Shown one piece after another: positions 26,778 through 35,724 of a DNA stretch of 64,000 nucleotides. The DNA lies in assembly GCF_009796745.1 (NCBI RefSeq), contig NZ_CP047024.1, forward strand, positions 3,038,001-3,102,000, in the 5' to 3' direction. Below the pieces are notes generated by a model. That model had not been told where the DNA came from. It saw only the letters and a program-made list of their open reading frames with translations, and ran no database searches. A program made the position numbers and the translations under genes. Every line of letters starts with the position of its first letter. The stretch's first letter is position 1. This DNA is from Paraglaciecola sp. L1A13 (GTDB taxonomy: Bacteria > Pseudomonadota > Gammaproteobacteria > Enterobacterales > Alteromonadaceae).

Positions 26778-27042
26778 CTAGACATAAATAGCGCCAACCA
26801 TATGACCAGAGGCAGATTCTGTGCAGGCTACTCCGCATAACGAACCACGAGCGGTGATGCAATTTGCTACTACCTCAAAAAGGGGCGTAGGAAATTCCCA
26901 GGTGGTATATGTACCAATACACAGGTGCCATGCTTACGAGTCATATCAACACCTTGCTTGAAGGCTGCAAGAGAGGGAGCGGTAATAAGTACAACATGTG
27001 CGCCACCATCAGTGACCCACTTTGGGTGACGAAATAACTCAC
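26778..27042 (-). pseudogene. Remnant of an AdhP-like zinc alcohol dehydrogenase
   Basis: Reading leftwards, DGGAHVVLITAPSLAAFKQG and MTRKHGTCVLVHIPPGNF match the Rossmann-domain C-terminal half of AdhP-type alcohol dehydrogenases. A frameshift after GNF leads to TPLFEVVANCITARGSLCG and then a premature stop at 26778. Both ends of the gene are absent. It is only similar at family level to the intact gene next door, so it was probably a separate gene. Confidence 0.8.
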
Positions 27043-27084
27043 TCTCTGAGCATTAAAGAAAATGTGATTCAGTGAGTAACGCCG

Positions 27085-28476
27085 TTAAAACGGCGCATCA
27101 ATATCAACAACATCGATCAACTTGTGATTAACAAACTCCTTGATGCCGAGACCCAATAATTCACGGCCATAACCTGAGTGACGAATCCCTCCAAAAGGCA
27201 AGTCGGCTTTTACCATTGTTGGATGGTTTACAAACACCATGCCGGTAGAAATCTTCTTCGCCACCTCTGCGCCATGTTTGGTATTAGAAGTAAAGACCGA
27301 TCCACCCAATCCAAAGGGAGAGTCATTGGCAATCCGTACAGCATCATCCTCATCCTTCGCACGAAACAGCATAGAAACCGGCCCAAAAAACTCCCAGTTT
27401 CTAGCCTCATTATCTTCGCTGATATCAGTCAAAATGGTTGGCTGTACGAAAGCGCCCTGACTGGGAACCTGTGGACCTACTTCAGTTGCTGTGGCACCTA
27501 AGTCTATCGCCTGACGAATTTTTGCTTTGAGATCGTCCGCGGCATTCTGTGATGATAGTGGCGCTAATGTTGTTTCAGGCTTAAAAGGGTCGCCAGCACG
27601 TAATCCGGCAACACCTGCTGTATAACGCTTAACAAACTCATCGTAAATTTCATCAGCAATAATCATACGTTTTGATGATACGCAAACCTGACCGGCGTTC
27701 CAGTGACGGCCAAAAACTGCCCAATTTACTGTTTTGTCGAGATCAGCATCAGCCAGAACCACAAAAGCATCGGCGCCGCCGAGCTCTAAAGTTGATTTCT
27801 TAAGCGCTTTACCGGCGGTAGATGCAACGACTGCGCCCGCACTTTCTGAACCAGTCAATGCAACACCACGTACTAACGGATGATTAATAATCAATGCAGT
27901 TTGTGAATGTGCCGCATAAAGGTTTTTAAACGCGCCTTTTGGCAGTCCAGCCTCAAGCATAAGCTGCTCACAGGCAGCCGAGCTTTGCGGAACAATGCCA
28001 GCATGCTTAAGCAACATGGTATTACCCGCAGACAATTGCGGCGCGATAATACGTGCGACCTGATAATAGGGAAAATTCCACGGTTCTACGGCAAGTAATA
28101 CACCGAGAGGGTCGTTAACAAGCACTGCGTCGCCTTCAGCCAAGTCGGCTACTGGCAATTTTTCTGGTGCTAGCAACTTTTCGGCATTGACGGCATAGTA
28201 CTCAAAAATGGCTGCAGACAATTCAACTTCCGCCTTGGCTTCCAACGTAATCTTGCCCATTTCGAGCGTTAAAAGTTTAGCGTAACCATCAATATCGTTG
28301 CGTAACAGATCTGCCGCTTTGTGCATAACCTTTGCTCGCTCGGCAAAAGAGCTATTTTTCCACGACAAAAATGCCGTGTTAGCATCCTCTATCGCTTGAA
28401 TAATCTCAGCATCAGTGGCGTCAGGAAAGGTCTTCACTACCTCTCCCGTATAAGGATTAGTTGTTGCGTAGGTCAT
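27085..28476 (-). CDS. NAD(P)-dependent succinate-semialdehyde dehydrogenase
   Basis: Aldehyde dehydrogenase of 463 residues that would oxidise succinate semialdehyde to succinate, the last step of GABA and putrescine breakdown. Motifs: EPWNFPYYQVARIIAPQLSAG, ALTGSESAGAVVA, the general base Glu in STLELGGADAF, nucleophilic Cys near residue 265 in AGQVCVSSKR, and FGGIRHSGYGRELLG at the end. The short length and the FGGIRHSGYGRE ending resemble the Sad/YneI group. AAGGAG precedes the ATG. A link to the polyamine cluster 8 kb away is plausible, because putrescine is degraded through GABA, but no other GABA-pathway gene is nearby. Confidence 0.9.
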   Translation of the reverse strand: MTYATTNPYTGEVVKTFPDATDAEIIQAIEDANTAFLSWKNSSFAERAKVMHKAADLLRNDIDGYAKLLTLEMGKITLEAKAEVELSAAIFEYYAVNAEKLLAPEKLPVADLAEGDAVLVNDPLGVLLAVEPWNFPYYQVARIIAPQLSAGNTMLLKHAGIVPQSSAACEQLMLEAGLPKGAFKNLYAAHSQTALIINHPLVRGVALTGSESAGAVVASTAGKALKKSTLELGGADAFVVLADADLDKTVNWAVFGRHWNAGQVCVSSKRMIIADEIYDEFVKRYTAGVAGLRAGDPFKPETTLAPLSSQNAADDLKAKIRQAIDLGATATEVGPQVPSQGAFVQPTILTDISEDNEARNWEFFGPVSMLFRAKDEDDAVRIANDSPFGLGGSVFTSNTKHGAEVAKKISTGMVFVNHPTMVKADLPFGGIRHSGYGRELLGLGIKEFVNHKLIDVVDIDAPF

Positions 28477-28628
28477 GTCGAACTCCTTAATTTATTTAAC
28501 GCAAATGTTAAAAATACTTTTGATAACAGTGACTATCTGTTCCAAATATCAGCGTGATGAAACAGAGCCAAAAGGCTTATCTACAGACTTATCTTGGACG
28601 GTTTTATAAAAAAAGTATTCGCGATTCC

Positions 28629-28662
28629 CACTAATAGATGTGGCTGGCCACATCTATTAGTG
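28629..28662. terminator. Perfect 15-bp hairpin between efflux operon and SSADH gene
   Basis: CACTAATAGATGTGG (28629-28643), loop CTGG, CCACATCTATTAGTG (28648-28662). It is ~200 bp past the last efflux gene and ~150 bp before the SSADH start on the minus strand. The nearest minus-strand T-run begins about a dozen bases after the stem, so it may be a weak terminator or an operator. The rest of the 386-bp gap shows no gene. Confidence 0.5.
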
Positions 28663-28862
28663 ACATTAGAAATCAGCTGTAAATATTTGGTTTGATTTGA
28701 ATCAATTAAATTAGATTTTTACTTTTATTGGGCTGTACTTTACTTTCACGGCAACTGCCAATTTTAAAAAAGATCTATCGGAGGGGTTATACTTCTATAA
28801 TCTTTGGGGTTTAAGCATCAATGATTGAATCTAAAAACCTGCGTTCGGGCAAAACAACCTGA

Positions 28863-30017
28863 TTACTTATCAACAGGCACCGGCCAATTTTTTCTATAAA
28901 CGATAAGCGCTAGCGATCCAATAAATAACATGAAGAGGCCTGTAAGTTCTGGTAAAACTTGTACAAGAGAAGCCCCCATCTGATCAACGTTTAAGAATGC
29001 CTGAATACCCACTGTGCTAGGTACAAGCATGCTCGCCGCAACTAACGGAGTAGGAATTGACTCAATCGGCCATGCGAATCCACCCATAAAGATGATCGGG
29101 ATTGACGTGGGTATTAAATGAATGACCGCTTGTACGCGGTAACGGATACAAGAGCTTATAGCAACTGACCATGCCGCAACGGTTAAAGAAAAAACGATAA
29201 CTACCGGCAGTAAATCTCGCAACTGACCTAAGTGCGGGTAATCCTCACGCCAATACACTAACCCGATGTAATACAGTGTATTAGCAAGACAGATAGTGGC
29301 AACAGCGAAAACCAATGCCAAACGATTTTTTCGAAATGTCATATCATATGGCGAGCCAGACTCTCTCCATCTGCCTAGTAACATACAAATCCCCAATAAC
29401 AGTGTCTGTTGCAGTACCACAACGGCAACCGCTGGCACAACATAGGTAGAATACCCGCCGATAGGGTTTGATGTTGTGCGTAAATCTAAGCGCACAGGGT
29501 CACTTAGCTCTGCAGCTTGCTCTGGTGAAACTGAAAGGGTTAGTTCGTGTCTACGTTCAAGTTGTGCCGATAGCGCTTGCACCGCATTTGAAAAGCCGCG
29601 TAGCTCGAGGCTATCGAACATAAAGTAAGCGCCATTTCCTAGCACAACAGCGTTAGCTGTTTCACCGCGCATAATATTGCGCCGAAATCCAGCGGGAATG
29701 ATCAAGCCTCCTTCTATATCACCATTCCACAATGCTTGGCGCAATTCAGTAGAGTCACTTACGACATTTATCACGTTAATATCAGGACTTGCGTCTGCTA
29801 AACGCACTAATTGGCGACTCAAGCTACTGTTATCCATATCTGCAACCGCTACCGGTATCTCTCGTACAACCTCAGGGCTATATGGAAACGGATAGTAAAA
29901 GGAATACACAATTGGACCAACGATAACGAGCAGCATTACGTTACGATCTCGAAAAATAGCCGCCAATGAACACCAATAACTTTGCCAAAATGACACCATC
30001 TCTAATGCCCTACTCAC
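28863..30017 (-). CDS. ABC-2-type permease of an efflux system (second permease)
   Basis: Inner-membrane permease of 384 residues in the ABC2_membrane_3 style (YhhJ/YbhR-like): one N-terminal transmembrane segment (~27-45), a ~160-residue periplasmic part (VADMDNSSLSRQLVRLADAS, then GLIIPAGFRRNI), and five C-terminal transmembrane helices from residue ~190. It probably forms the membrane channel with the preceding permease. GTG start; the first four bases overlap the stop of the upstream gene. It is the last gene of the TolC-HlyD-permease-permease run. No ATP-binding cassette domain exists here or in the neighbours. A decayed relative lies at 22885-23375. Confidence 0.88.
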   Translation of the reverse strand: MSRALEMVSFWQSYWCSLAAIFRDRNVMLLVIVGPIVYSFYYPFPYSPEVVREIPVAVADMDNSSLSRQLVRLADASPDINVINVVSDSTELRQALWNGDIEGGLIIPAGFRRNIMRGETANAVVLGNGAYFMFDSLELRGFSNAVQALSAQLERRHELTLSVSPEQAAELSDPVRLDLRTTSNPIGGYSTYVVPAVAVVVLQQTLLLGICMLLGRWRESGSPYDMTFRKNRLALVFAVATICLANTLYYIGLVYWREDYPHLGQLRDLLPVVIVFSLTVAAWSVAISSCIRYRVQAVIHLIPTSIPIIFMGGFAWPIESIPTPLVAASMLVPSTVGIQAFLNVDQMGASLVQVLPELTGLFMLFIGSLALIVYRKNWPVPVDK

Positions 30018-31183
30018 GACGTTGTACAGCGGGTTCGAATTCGACGAATAGCAAAGGGTAACGGCACTACAATAAAGACCACAAGAACAAGTAACTCCGG
30101 CATTGAATTGCTAATTGGCGTGCCTATTTCTGTTTGTTCAATTTGCAAACGAAGCAGCGTTCGAATAGGTAACATATACGTCCAAAATTGTGCCACTAAA
30201 GGCATGGCATATTGTGGAAAAGTAATGCCGGCATAGGCAAAAGCGGGCGCGGTAAAAAAAACTGCAAACGACAAAGCAGTGGCTAAATTCGGCGCGAAGC
30301 CAGCAAAAAGAACACCCAAGACGATGTGTGCACCGATCAGTAACTCCCATCCCACAAGAAGCAAGCCCAAACTACCGCTCACCGGCCAACCCGCCACACC
30401 ATAAAGCCAATTTACGCACCCGATGCTAATCGCTGATGCAACGACAAACACTGGCAGGACCTTAGCCGTGATAGCCATATATACATTGCCCCCTATGGCG
30501 AGCCACCGAGCACCGGTTTGCTCTTGAAACTCTCGCCCCACCAAGAAAACAGTCCACACCATAACGAAAACTTGCAACATGGCGGGCAACAGACCTGCAA
30601 TAAGAAAATACTGATAGTTTTGAAAGGGATTAAACAGTGTTCGTAGTTCCAACTGCACTGGCATACTATTCACGCCAGCGGCCAACACGGACTCCCCGCG
30701 TTTAGCAAGAGACGTTATTTGAGCACTGGCAGCTAACGTCTCGGTGATTTCAAGTAAGCTATTGGTGATCGTTCCTGATATTGTTAAAAATTGTCGACTG
30801 TACCAAGCGACCACAGTCGCCTGCCGGCCAGTTTTCATGTCGCGTGTGAAATGTTTTGGAATAAGTACGAAAGCATAAATAGAAGCCTGCTCTAATAGCT
30901 CTCGTGCTTCAGCTGGTGAAGATAGTTTATCAACAATATGCAGATGAGGTGAGGCTTCGAGCATGCGGATATAAGTACGAGAAACACTGGAGCCATCGTT
31001 GTCAATTACCGCAATCGGTAAGTTGGTTAGTGTGCCTGATGTGAATATCCACGCCACAGTCACCATGCTGAGCAGCAGAACACCGATCGAAAAAACAAAT
31101 TCGCCACCGCGATACTGATACTGTGAAAGTTCACGTTTCAGTGCCACGATAAAACCCGTTTGGTATTTCGTTACCTTGCTCAC
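30014..31183 (-). CDS. ABC-2-type permease of an efflux system (first permease)
   Basis: Inner-membrane permease of 389 residues with the same plan as its neighbour: transmembrane segment near residues 27-48, periplasmic domain (AVIDNDGSSVSRTYIRMLEAS and FVLIPKHFTRDM), then about five transmembrane helices from ~190. The two permeases share the D-(N)D-x-SS motif but little else, so a heterodimer is likely. GTG start preceded by AAGGAAAC. The HlyD gene ends 24 bp upstream. Substrate unknown; relatives of this layout export cationic drugs or other toxic compounds. Confidence 0.88.
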   Translation of the reverse strand: MSKVTKYQTGFIVALKRELSQYQYRGGEFVFSIGVLLLSMVTVAWIFTSGTLTNLPIAVIDNDGSSVSRTYIRMLEASPHLHIVDKLSSPAEARELLEQASIYAFVLIPKHFTRDMKTGRQATVVAWYSRQFLTISGTITNSLLEITETLAASAQITSLAKRGESVLAAGVNSMPVQLELRTLFNPFQNYQYFLIAGLLPAMLQVFVMVWTVFLVGREFQEQTGARWLAIGGNVYMAITAKVLPVFVVASAISIGCVNWLYGVAGWPVSGSLGLLLVGWELLIGAHIVLGVLFAGFAPNLATALSFAVFFTAPAFAYAGITFPQYAMPLVAQFWTYMLPIRTLLRLQIEQTEIGTPISNSMPELLVLVVFIVVPLPFAIRRIRTRCTTS

Positions 31184-31207
31184 GTGCCACGTTTCCTTTG
31201 CTGTAGA

Positions 31208-32182
31208 TTATTCAAGCGTAAACAGAACACTCATGCCTGGACGCAAACCATCCACTACGTCACTTGGCCGTAATCGCACTTCGAACGTTTTAATGTCATA
31301 TCCCGACGAATAACGTGTCGCTTTCCAGGTTGCGAACTCGCCTTGCGGCGCAATATAATATACCGATAACGGAATATCCTGATCACCAAGACCTGGCACC
31401 GTGCCCGTTAACTTTGCGCCCATTGGAAAGTTGACCAAATGGTTCTCTCGAACATTAAGAACCACCCACGTATCAGTAAGGTCAACTAACGTTATCACCG
31501 GAAATCCTGTTGGTGCCAATTCGCCTGGATCGATTAACACCTGAGTAACCTCACCAGCAATTGGCGCCGTTAAGTGTGTTTCCGCTGAATACGCCTGCAC
31601 CTCTGCTATCAATCCGTCGGCCTGATTAACCATCGCCAGCGCCGCCGCCTTGTCTTCGGTTCTTGTACCGTTAAGTGTCATATCGTACTCTGCCCGGGCC
31701 TCACTGCCAGCATCAACTGCTGCCTTCGCACGGGTTTGTAATTCATCGTGCTTTTGTGCTGATATCAATCCCTCGTCATACAGAGAATCAAATCGTTCAA
31801 AGGTCTTCTGTGCAAGTTTTGCTTCTGACTCCGCTCGGTCCCAAGCGTACTTCGCCACACGAACTTGTTCTTTTCTGGCACCGATATCCGCTTTTTCGTT
31901 CATTGCCACGGCAGCATCGCGTCCTGCACTTGCTTGTTGCATCCTGGCGGTAAGCTCAGGGCTGTCCAATTCGAATAACCTATCGCCGACTGACACAGAA
32001 TCCCCTTCACGAACCAACACTTCGCGTATCCGCCCCGCGACTTTCGCCGCAACGTCAACTTCTCTGGCTTCAACCTGCCCTTGAAAAAGCAAGGGCACCG
32101 GCGAATTAATTTGCAACAAGCCGAAGCCAAGAAGGATGATAACCACTATAACGGAAGCTATAATTACAACCTTGGATTTCAT
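31208..32182 (-). CDS. HlyD-family periplasmic adaptor (membrane fusion protein)
   Basis: Adaptor of 324 residues linking the inner-membrane permeases to an outer-membrane channel. An N-terminal anchor helix (residues 5-24) is followed by the lipoyl half-motif GQVEAREVDVAAKVAGRI, a coiled-coil hairpin (~75-180, rich in Ala, Glu, Lys), the second half-motif ETHLTAPIAGEVTQVLIDPG and a beta-barrel domain (VITLVDLTDTWVVLNVREN). It matches the YbhG/YhiI type used by ABC-2 efflux systems. The ATG overlaps the TolC stop by 1 bp and is preceded by GGGGAGC. Confidence 0.92.
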   Translation of the reverse strand: MKSKVVIIASVIVVIILLGFGLLQINSPVPLLFQGQVEAREVDVAAKVAGRIREVLVREGDSVSVGDRLFELDSPELTARMQQASAGRDAAVAMNEKADIGARKEQVRVAKYAWDRAESEAKLAQKTFERFDSLYDEGLISAQKHDELQTRAKAAVDAGSEARAEYDMTLNGTRTEDKAAALAMVNQADGLIAEVQAYSAETHLTAPIAGEVTQVLIDPGELAPTGFPVITLVDLTDTWVVLNVRENHLVNFPMGAKLTGTVPGLGDQDIPLSVYYIAPQGEFATWKATRYSSGYDIKTFEVRLRPSDVVDGLRPGMSVLFTLE

Positions 32183-33615
32183 TATTGATGCTCCCCTGCA
32201 GTCAATTTTACGTCAGCTCGTGCGATGTAATCGCTGAATTTTTCAAGCTGTCCACTTGCTTCAAGTAAATTTGCCAGCGATACCACAAACGCATACGCAG
32301 CGGAAACACGCTCAGTTTCAGCTCGCGCAACAGTCAGTTGAGCATCGATAACATCAAGTGATGTACCTAAGCCCTCAGCGAACAAACGTTCTCGCAGTTT
32401 TAGGGTTTCTTGGGTCAACTCAATATTTGATTGAAGAAGTAAAAACTGTTGCCGTGCTCGTTTTACCGATAAATAACTTTTTTCGATTAACGTCGTCAGG
32501 TTCGTTTCAAGTTCGCGGCTTAATGCCTGTACTCGTTGCACCTTCTGCTCAGCGGCCCCCACTAAGCGACCTCGATTGAGCCGATCAAAAATGGGGTAGC
32601 TTATATTGATACCTACTATCCAATCGGGTTCGAGTAATGGTAACGGATTTGAAAAATCAGCATCCTTCTGTACTAAGTTATAACTCCCGTATGCAACTAC
32701 CGACGGCTTCCAACGAGCCTGCTCAATCGCCTTACCTTGTTCTGCCTGACGGTGTTTTGCCCGCAGTTGTGCCAACTGACTATTATCATCAATACCCGCG
32801 TCAATAAATTCGCCCAGCGACGGTAGCGCTTGCGTAATAACAAATAACTGGGTTTGTAAGACTATCGACTGCTCGCTATGCAATAAACGTCGCAATGAAA
32901 CATCGGCAATGCCATAATCAGAGCGCGCCTGAACTAAGTTTCGCCGTGCTTCATCGTAGGCCACTTGCGCATGTAATCGCTCTACTTTTGACAGTACCCC
33001 CTTGTCTTCGAAACGCGTAGCTTGATACAAATGGCGCTTTACGCTCTCAAGCACTTCTTCACGTATCGCCAAAACACGCCCAGCCAACAAATGACCAAAG
33101 TAAACAATTGCTAGCATCTTGTCCTGATGTTCAATTGTTCCGGTTCGTTGTGCCTCAGCTAGGGTTATGCTCGCGTCGGCAAACTGCCGAGCAGCGCTGG
33201 TTTGGCCGCCGTTATATAACAACCAACTTGACGTAAGCGCAGCGGTGGGATCAACAGAATTGAAGTCAAGATTGACTGTACTAGGGATTAACTGATCAGC
33301 CCCAGAAATCAACTCACCCACAGCTTCTTGCAATGGCTCTATATTCATTTCGCGCTGCAAACTATAAGCCATTACCCCCGCATCAATACTCAGCGTTGGA
33401 TAACGCAAGCTGTCTAGCGACTGGCGAGTTTCTCGTTCACCTTGTACTTGATAATTTGCAGCTTTTATCGCGTCAGATTGCAAACGAAGCCGCTGACGAG
33501 CCTGATCATAAGTCAAAGATTCTTCAGCCAACGCACAAGGAATAACGGCATTGCTCATCCAAAGCATGACCCAACAGATTAATTTAAGTCGCTTAACAAT
33601 GTTTTTTGGGATCAT
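32182..33615 (-). CDS. TolC-family outer-membrane efflux protein
   Basis: Outer-membrane channel of 477 residues, first gene of the efflux operon. A signal peptide (hydrophobic core LICWVMLWMSNAVIPCALA) precedes two OEP repeats of long helices and short strands (SIDAGVMAYSLQRE, SSWLLYNGGQTSAARQFADA, then SVVAYGSYNLVQKD, GINISYPIFDRLNRGRLVGA). The ATG at 33615 is preferred because AGGCG lies upstream; an in-frame GTG at 33648 is possible. Together with HlyD and two permeases it would span both membranes. Confidence 0.9.
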   Translation of the reverse strand: MIPKNIVKRLKLICWVMLWMSNAVIPCALAEESLTYDQARQRLRLQSDAIKAANYQVQGERETRQSLDSLRYPTLSIDAGVMAYSLQREMNIEPLQEAVGELISGADQLIPSTVNLDFNSVDPTAALTSSWLLYNGGQTSAARQFADASITLAEAQRTGTIEHQDKMLAIVYFGHLLAGRVLAIREEVLESVKRHLYQATRFEDKGVLSKVERLHAQVAYDEARRNLVQARSDYGIADVSLRRLLHSEQSIVLQTQLFVITQALPSLGEFIDAGIDDNSQLAQLRAKHRQAEQGKAIEQARWKPSVVAYGSYNLVQKDADFSNPLPLLEPDWIVGINISYPIFDRLNRGRLVGAAEQKVQRVQALSRELETNLTTLIEKSYLSVKRARQQFLLLQSNIELTQETLKLRERLFAEGLGTSLDVIDAQLTVARAETERVSAAYAFVVSLANLLEASGQLEKFSDYIARADVKLTAGEHQ

Positions 33616-34005
33616 TGAACGCCTAATAGTGTGCGACAACGTCAACACATTGAATTGATAATTTTTTCATAAGGGAAGTTTTAAAACTTAATAAGCTTTG
33701 ATCCTAACCGTACTCATTGTAAGGCCCAAAGTATGTGCCAGAAGCACAGTTTCAACTATGCGGTATATCCCTTAGTAAAATGTGGCTGCTACGCATAGCG
33801 ATAATTTAAACATGACTGCTTCGACGCGATTTTAGCCACTCTTTGATAGAAAATTGATTGCTATCAATCCGATTAATTTCTGTTAACGGATAATTACCGC
33901 TGATAAGCAGACGAAGATAATCCGTATTTATCTAACGGAATGAATCATTAATATAACGCAGTGTGTGGAAGCCAAATCAGCTTATGAATACTCGAGAATA
34001 CTGCC
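33616..34005. other. Divergent intergenic region, efflux operon / ClC gene
   Basis: About 390 bp between the divergently read TolC and ClC genes. It must contain both promoters. No adjacent regulator gene, gene remnant or clear operator was recognised. Confidence 0.4.
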
Positions 34006-35682
34006 GTGTTTGAAAAATACAATTGGCGCACCAGACGTGAAATTTATATGGGAATATGGAGCTTTGGTCTTGGCGTGGTTGGTGCCATTGGCGCACTTGG
34101 GTTTATTTGGTTACTGCAAGTGTGCAGCGAATTTTTTATCGTGGGCATAGGCCATTTTGATGAAACTCAGCCCTTAACCTTTCCGTTTTTTATGCCTTTG
34201 TACTGGATACCGGTAGTGACCACTCTTGGTGGGTTAATATCGGGGGTTATCGTCTATAGACTTGCACCTGAAGCAGAAGGGCATGGCACCGATGCCTATA
34301 TTGAAGCTTTTCATCAACACGATGGTGCCATACGCACAAGAGTACCGTGGGTAAAGGCCTTAGCAAGTGCAGTCACTATTGGCTCCGGTGGTTCTGCTGG
34401 GCGAGAAGGCCCCACCGCGCAGATTTCCGCTGGTATCGCCGCCATTCTTGCGGATCGTTTTGGACTAGTAAGTGCAGAACGTCGTTTATTAACAGTGGTT
34501 GCTACTGCTGCTGGGCTTTCAGCGATATTTAAAAGCCCACTGGGGTCTGCTTTGTTCGCGGTTAAGGTGCTTTACTCTGGATTTTCAATGGAAACCCGCG
34601 CTTTATACTTTGCAATACTGGCTTCAGCTACGGCATACACCATCATGGGGTTCGTCGTCGGTTGGTCACCTATTTTTAATATCCAGGCGGCATTATCACT
34701 GGCACATCCGATGGAACTCAGCTGGTATTTCGGCTTAGGGATCGCAAGTGGCATCGTTGCAAGTTTTATCCCTTCAATATTTTATAAAATTCGTGACCTT
34801 TTCCGCCTAATCAATATACCTCGTATTATTAAACCCGCTTTTGGCGGGTTACTACTTGGCTTAATTGCCATGTGGATACCACAAATTCTTGGTGGTGGAT
34901 ATCAATGGATTGAACTGGCAATTAATCATCAACTGTCACTAAGCGTGTTACTTATTTTACTTATACTAAAACCCTTTGCGATGGCCTTAACCATAGGATC
35001 CGGAGGCTCAGGGGGGATATTCGCACCAACGCTATTTGTTGGTGCTATGTTGGGCGCAGTATTTGCTGAATTAGCGGGTGTGGTTGACTCGTTTTCTCCT
35101 AGCTACGCAAGCTGTGTCATTATCGGTATGTTGGCGCTGTTCGGTGCTGCTGCACGTACACCACTCGCTAGTTTAGTCATGATTATGGAAATGACGGGGG
35201 AATATGGTTTGGTCGCGCCAGCAGCCGTTACTGTGGTAATAAGTGCATTGGTGCAGCGTACCTTAACAAGCTCGCTTAAATATCCCACACTGTATGAGTC
35301 CCAAGTGGCACTTTCTATTGATAGTCCGACTATCCGCAGAGAATACATCAGTCAAATGGTCGCGCTAGCTGATCCTAAGGGGCTTGATCTGCCACCCACG
35401 CTTTTAGTTGACGAGTCAATTCGTCAACTCAGTAACGGTCTAACGATATCATTACCTGACGGACGAGTGATGCGCGCCTACAGTTTAACCAACACCACCA
35501 GTAAAGATAGTTTACTAGCATTGCTGAAACAGAGTCATGTCTTGTTGCTCAGTATCATACGCAATGGCGTAAGCATGATACCCGGCGATGGCGTCAGTCC
35601 AGAAGAAGGCGACCTTGTTATTATGGTCGGCCTGCAAGCAACATTACCTGCATCGTTAACACTGAGTTCAGAAGCGGTCTAA
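34006..35682 (+). CDS. ClC-family chloride channel/antiporter with TrkA-C-like tail
   Basis: Membrane chloride channel or chloride/proton exchanger of 558 residues. Residues 15-440 form the ClC core. GSGGSAGREGP contains the gating glutamate (Glu134, in GREGP), and the second filter loop is GSGGSGGIFAPTLFVGA near residues 331-347. The usual first motif GSGIP is replaced by EGHGTDAYIE near residue 91, as in many bacterial non-canonical ClCs, so anion selectivity may differ. Residues ~470-558 look like a TrkA-C/RCK-C domain (LLSIIRNGVSMIPGDG followed by GDLVIMVGL), which would bind a ligand and gate the channel. Convergent with gap. Confidence 0.9.
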   Translation: MFEKYNWRTRREIYMGIWSFGLGVVGAIGALGFIWLLQVCSEFFIVGIGHFDETQPLTFPFFMPLYWIPVVTTLGGLISGVIVYRLAPEAEGHGTDAYIEAFHQHDGAIRTRVPWVKALASAVTIGSGGSAGREGPTAQISAGIAAILADRFGLVSAERRLLTVVATAAGLSAIFKSPLGSALFAVKVLYSGFSMETRALYFAILASATAYTIMGFVVGWSPIFNIQAALSLAHPMELSWYFGLGIASGIVASFIPSIFYKIRDLFRLINIPRIIKPAFGGLLLGLIAMWIPQILGGGYQWIELAINHQLSLSVLLILLILKPFAMALTIGSGGSGGIFAPTLFVGAMLGAVFAELAGVVDSFSPSYASCVIIGMLALFGAAARTPLASLVMIMEMTGEYGLVAPAAVTVVISALVQRTLTSSLKYPTLYESQVALSIDSPTIRREYISQMVALADPKGLDLPPTLLVDESIRQLSNGLTISLPDGRVMRAYSLTNTTSKDSLLALLKQSHVLLLSIIRNGVSMIPGDGVSPEEGDLVIMVGLQATLPASLTLSSEAV

Positions 35683-35698
35683 CGGGAGGTTACTCCCG
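35683..35698 (+). terminator. Hairpin between ClC gene and gap
   Basis: CGGGAG (35683-35688), loop GTTA, CTCCCG (35693-35698), starting right at the end of the ClC gene in the short convergent gap. Only a short A/T tract follows, so a weak terminator. Confidence 0.4.
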
Positions 35699-35724
35699 CA
35701 TAAAACGCAACGCCACGTTGGATA

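Noticed and set aside
30020..30045. tRNA-like GGTTCGAATTC motif
   Set aside because: It lies within the ABC-2 permease coding sequence and no cloverleaf can be formed around it.
31650..32084. 144-codon plus-strand frame inside the HlyD gene
   Set aside because: Serine/alanine-rich antisense shadow of the coiled-coil region.
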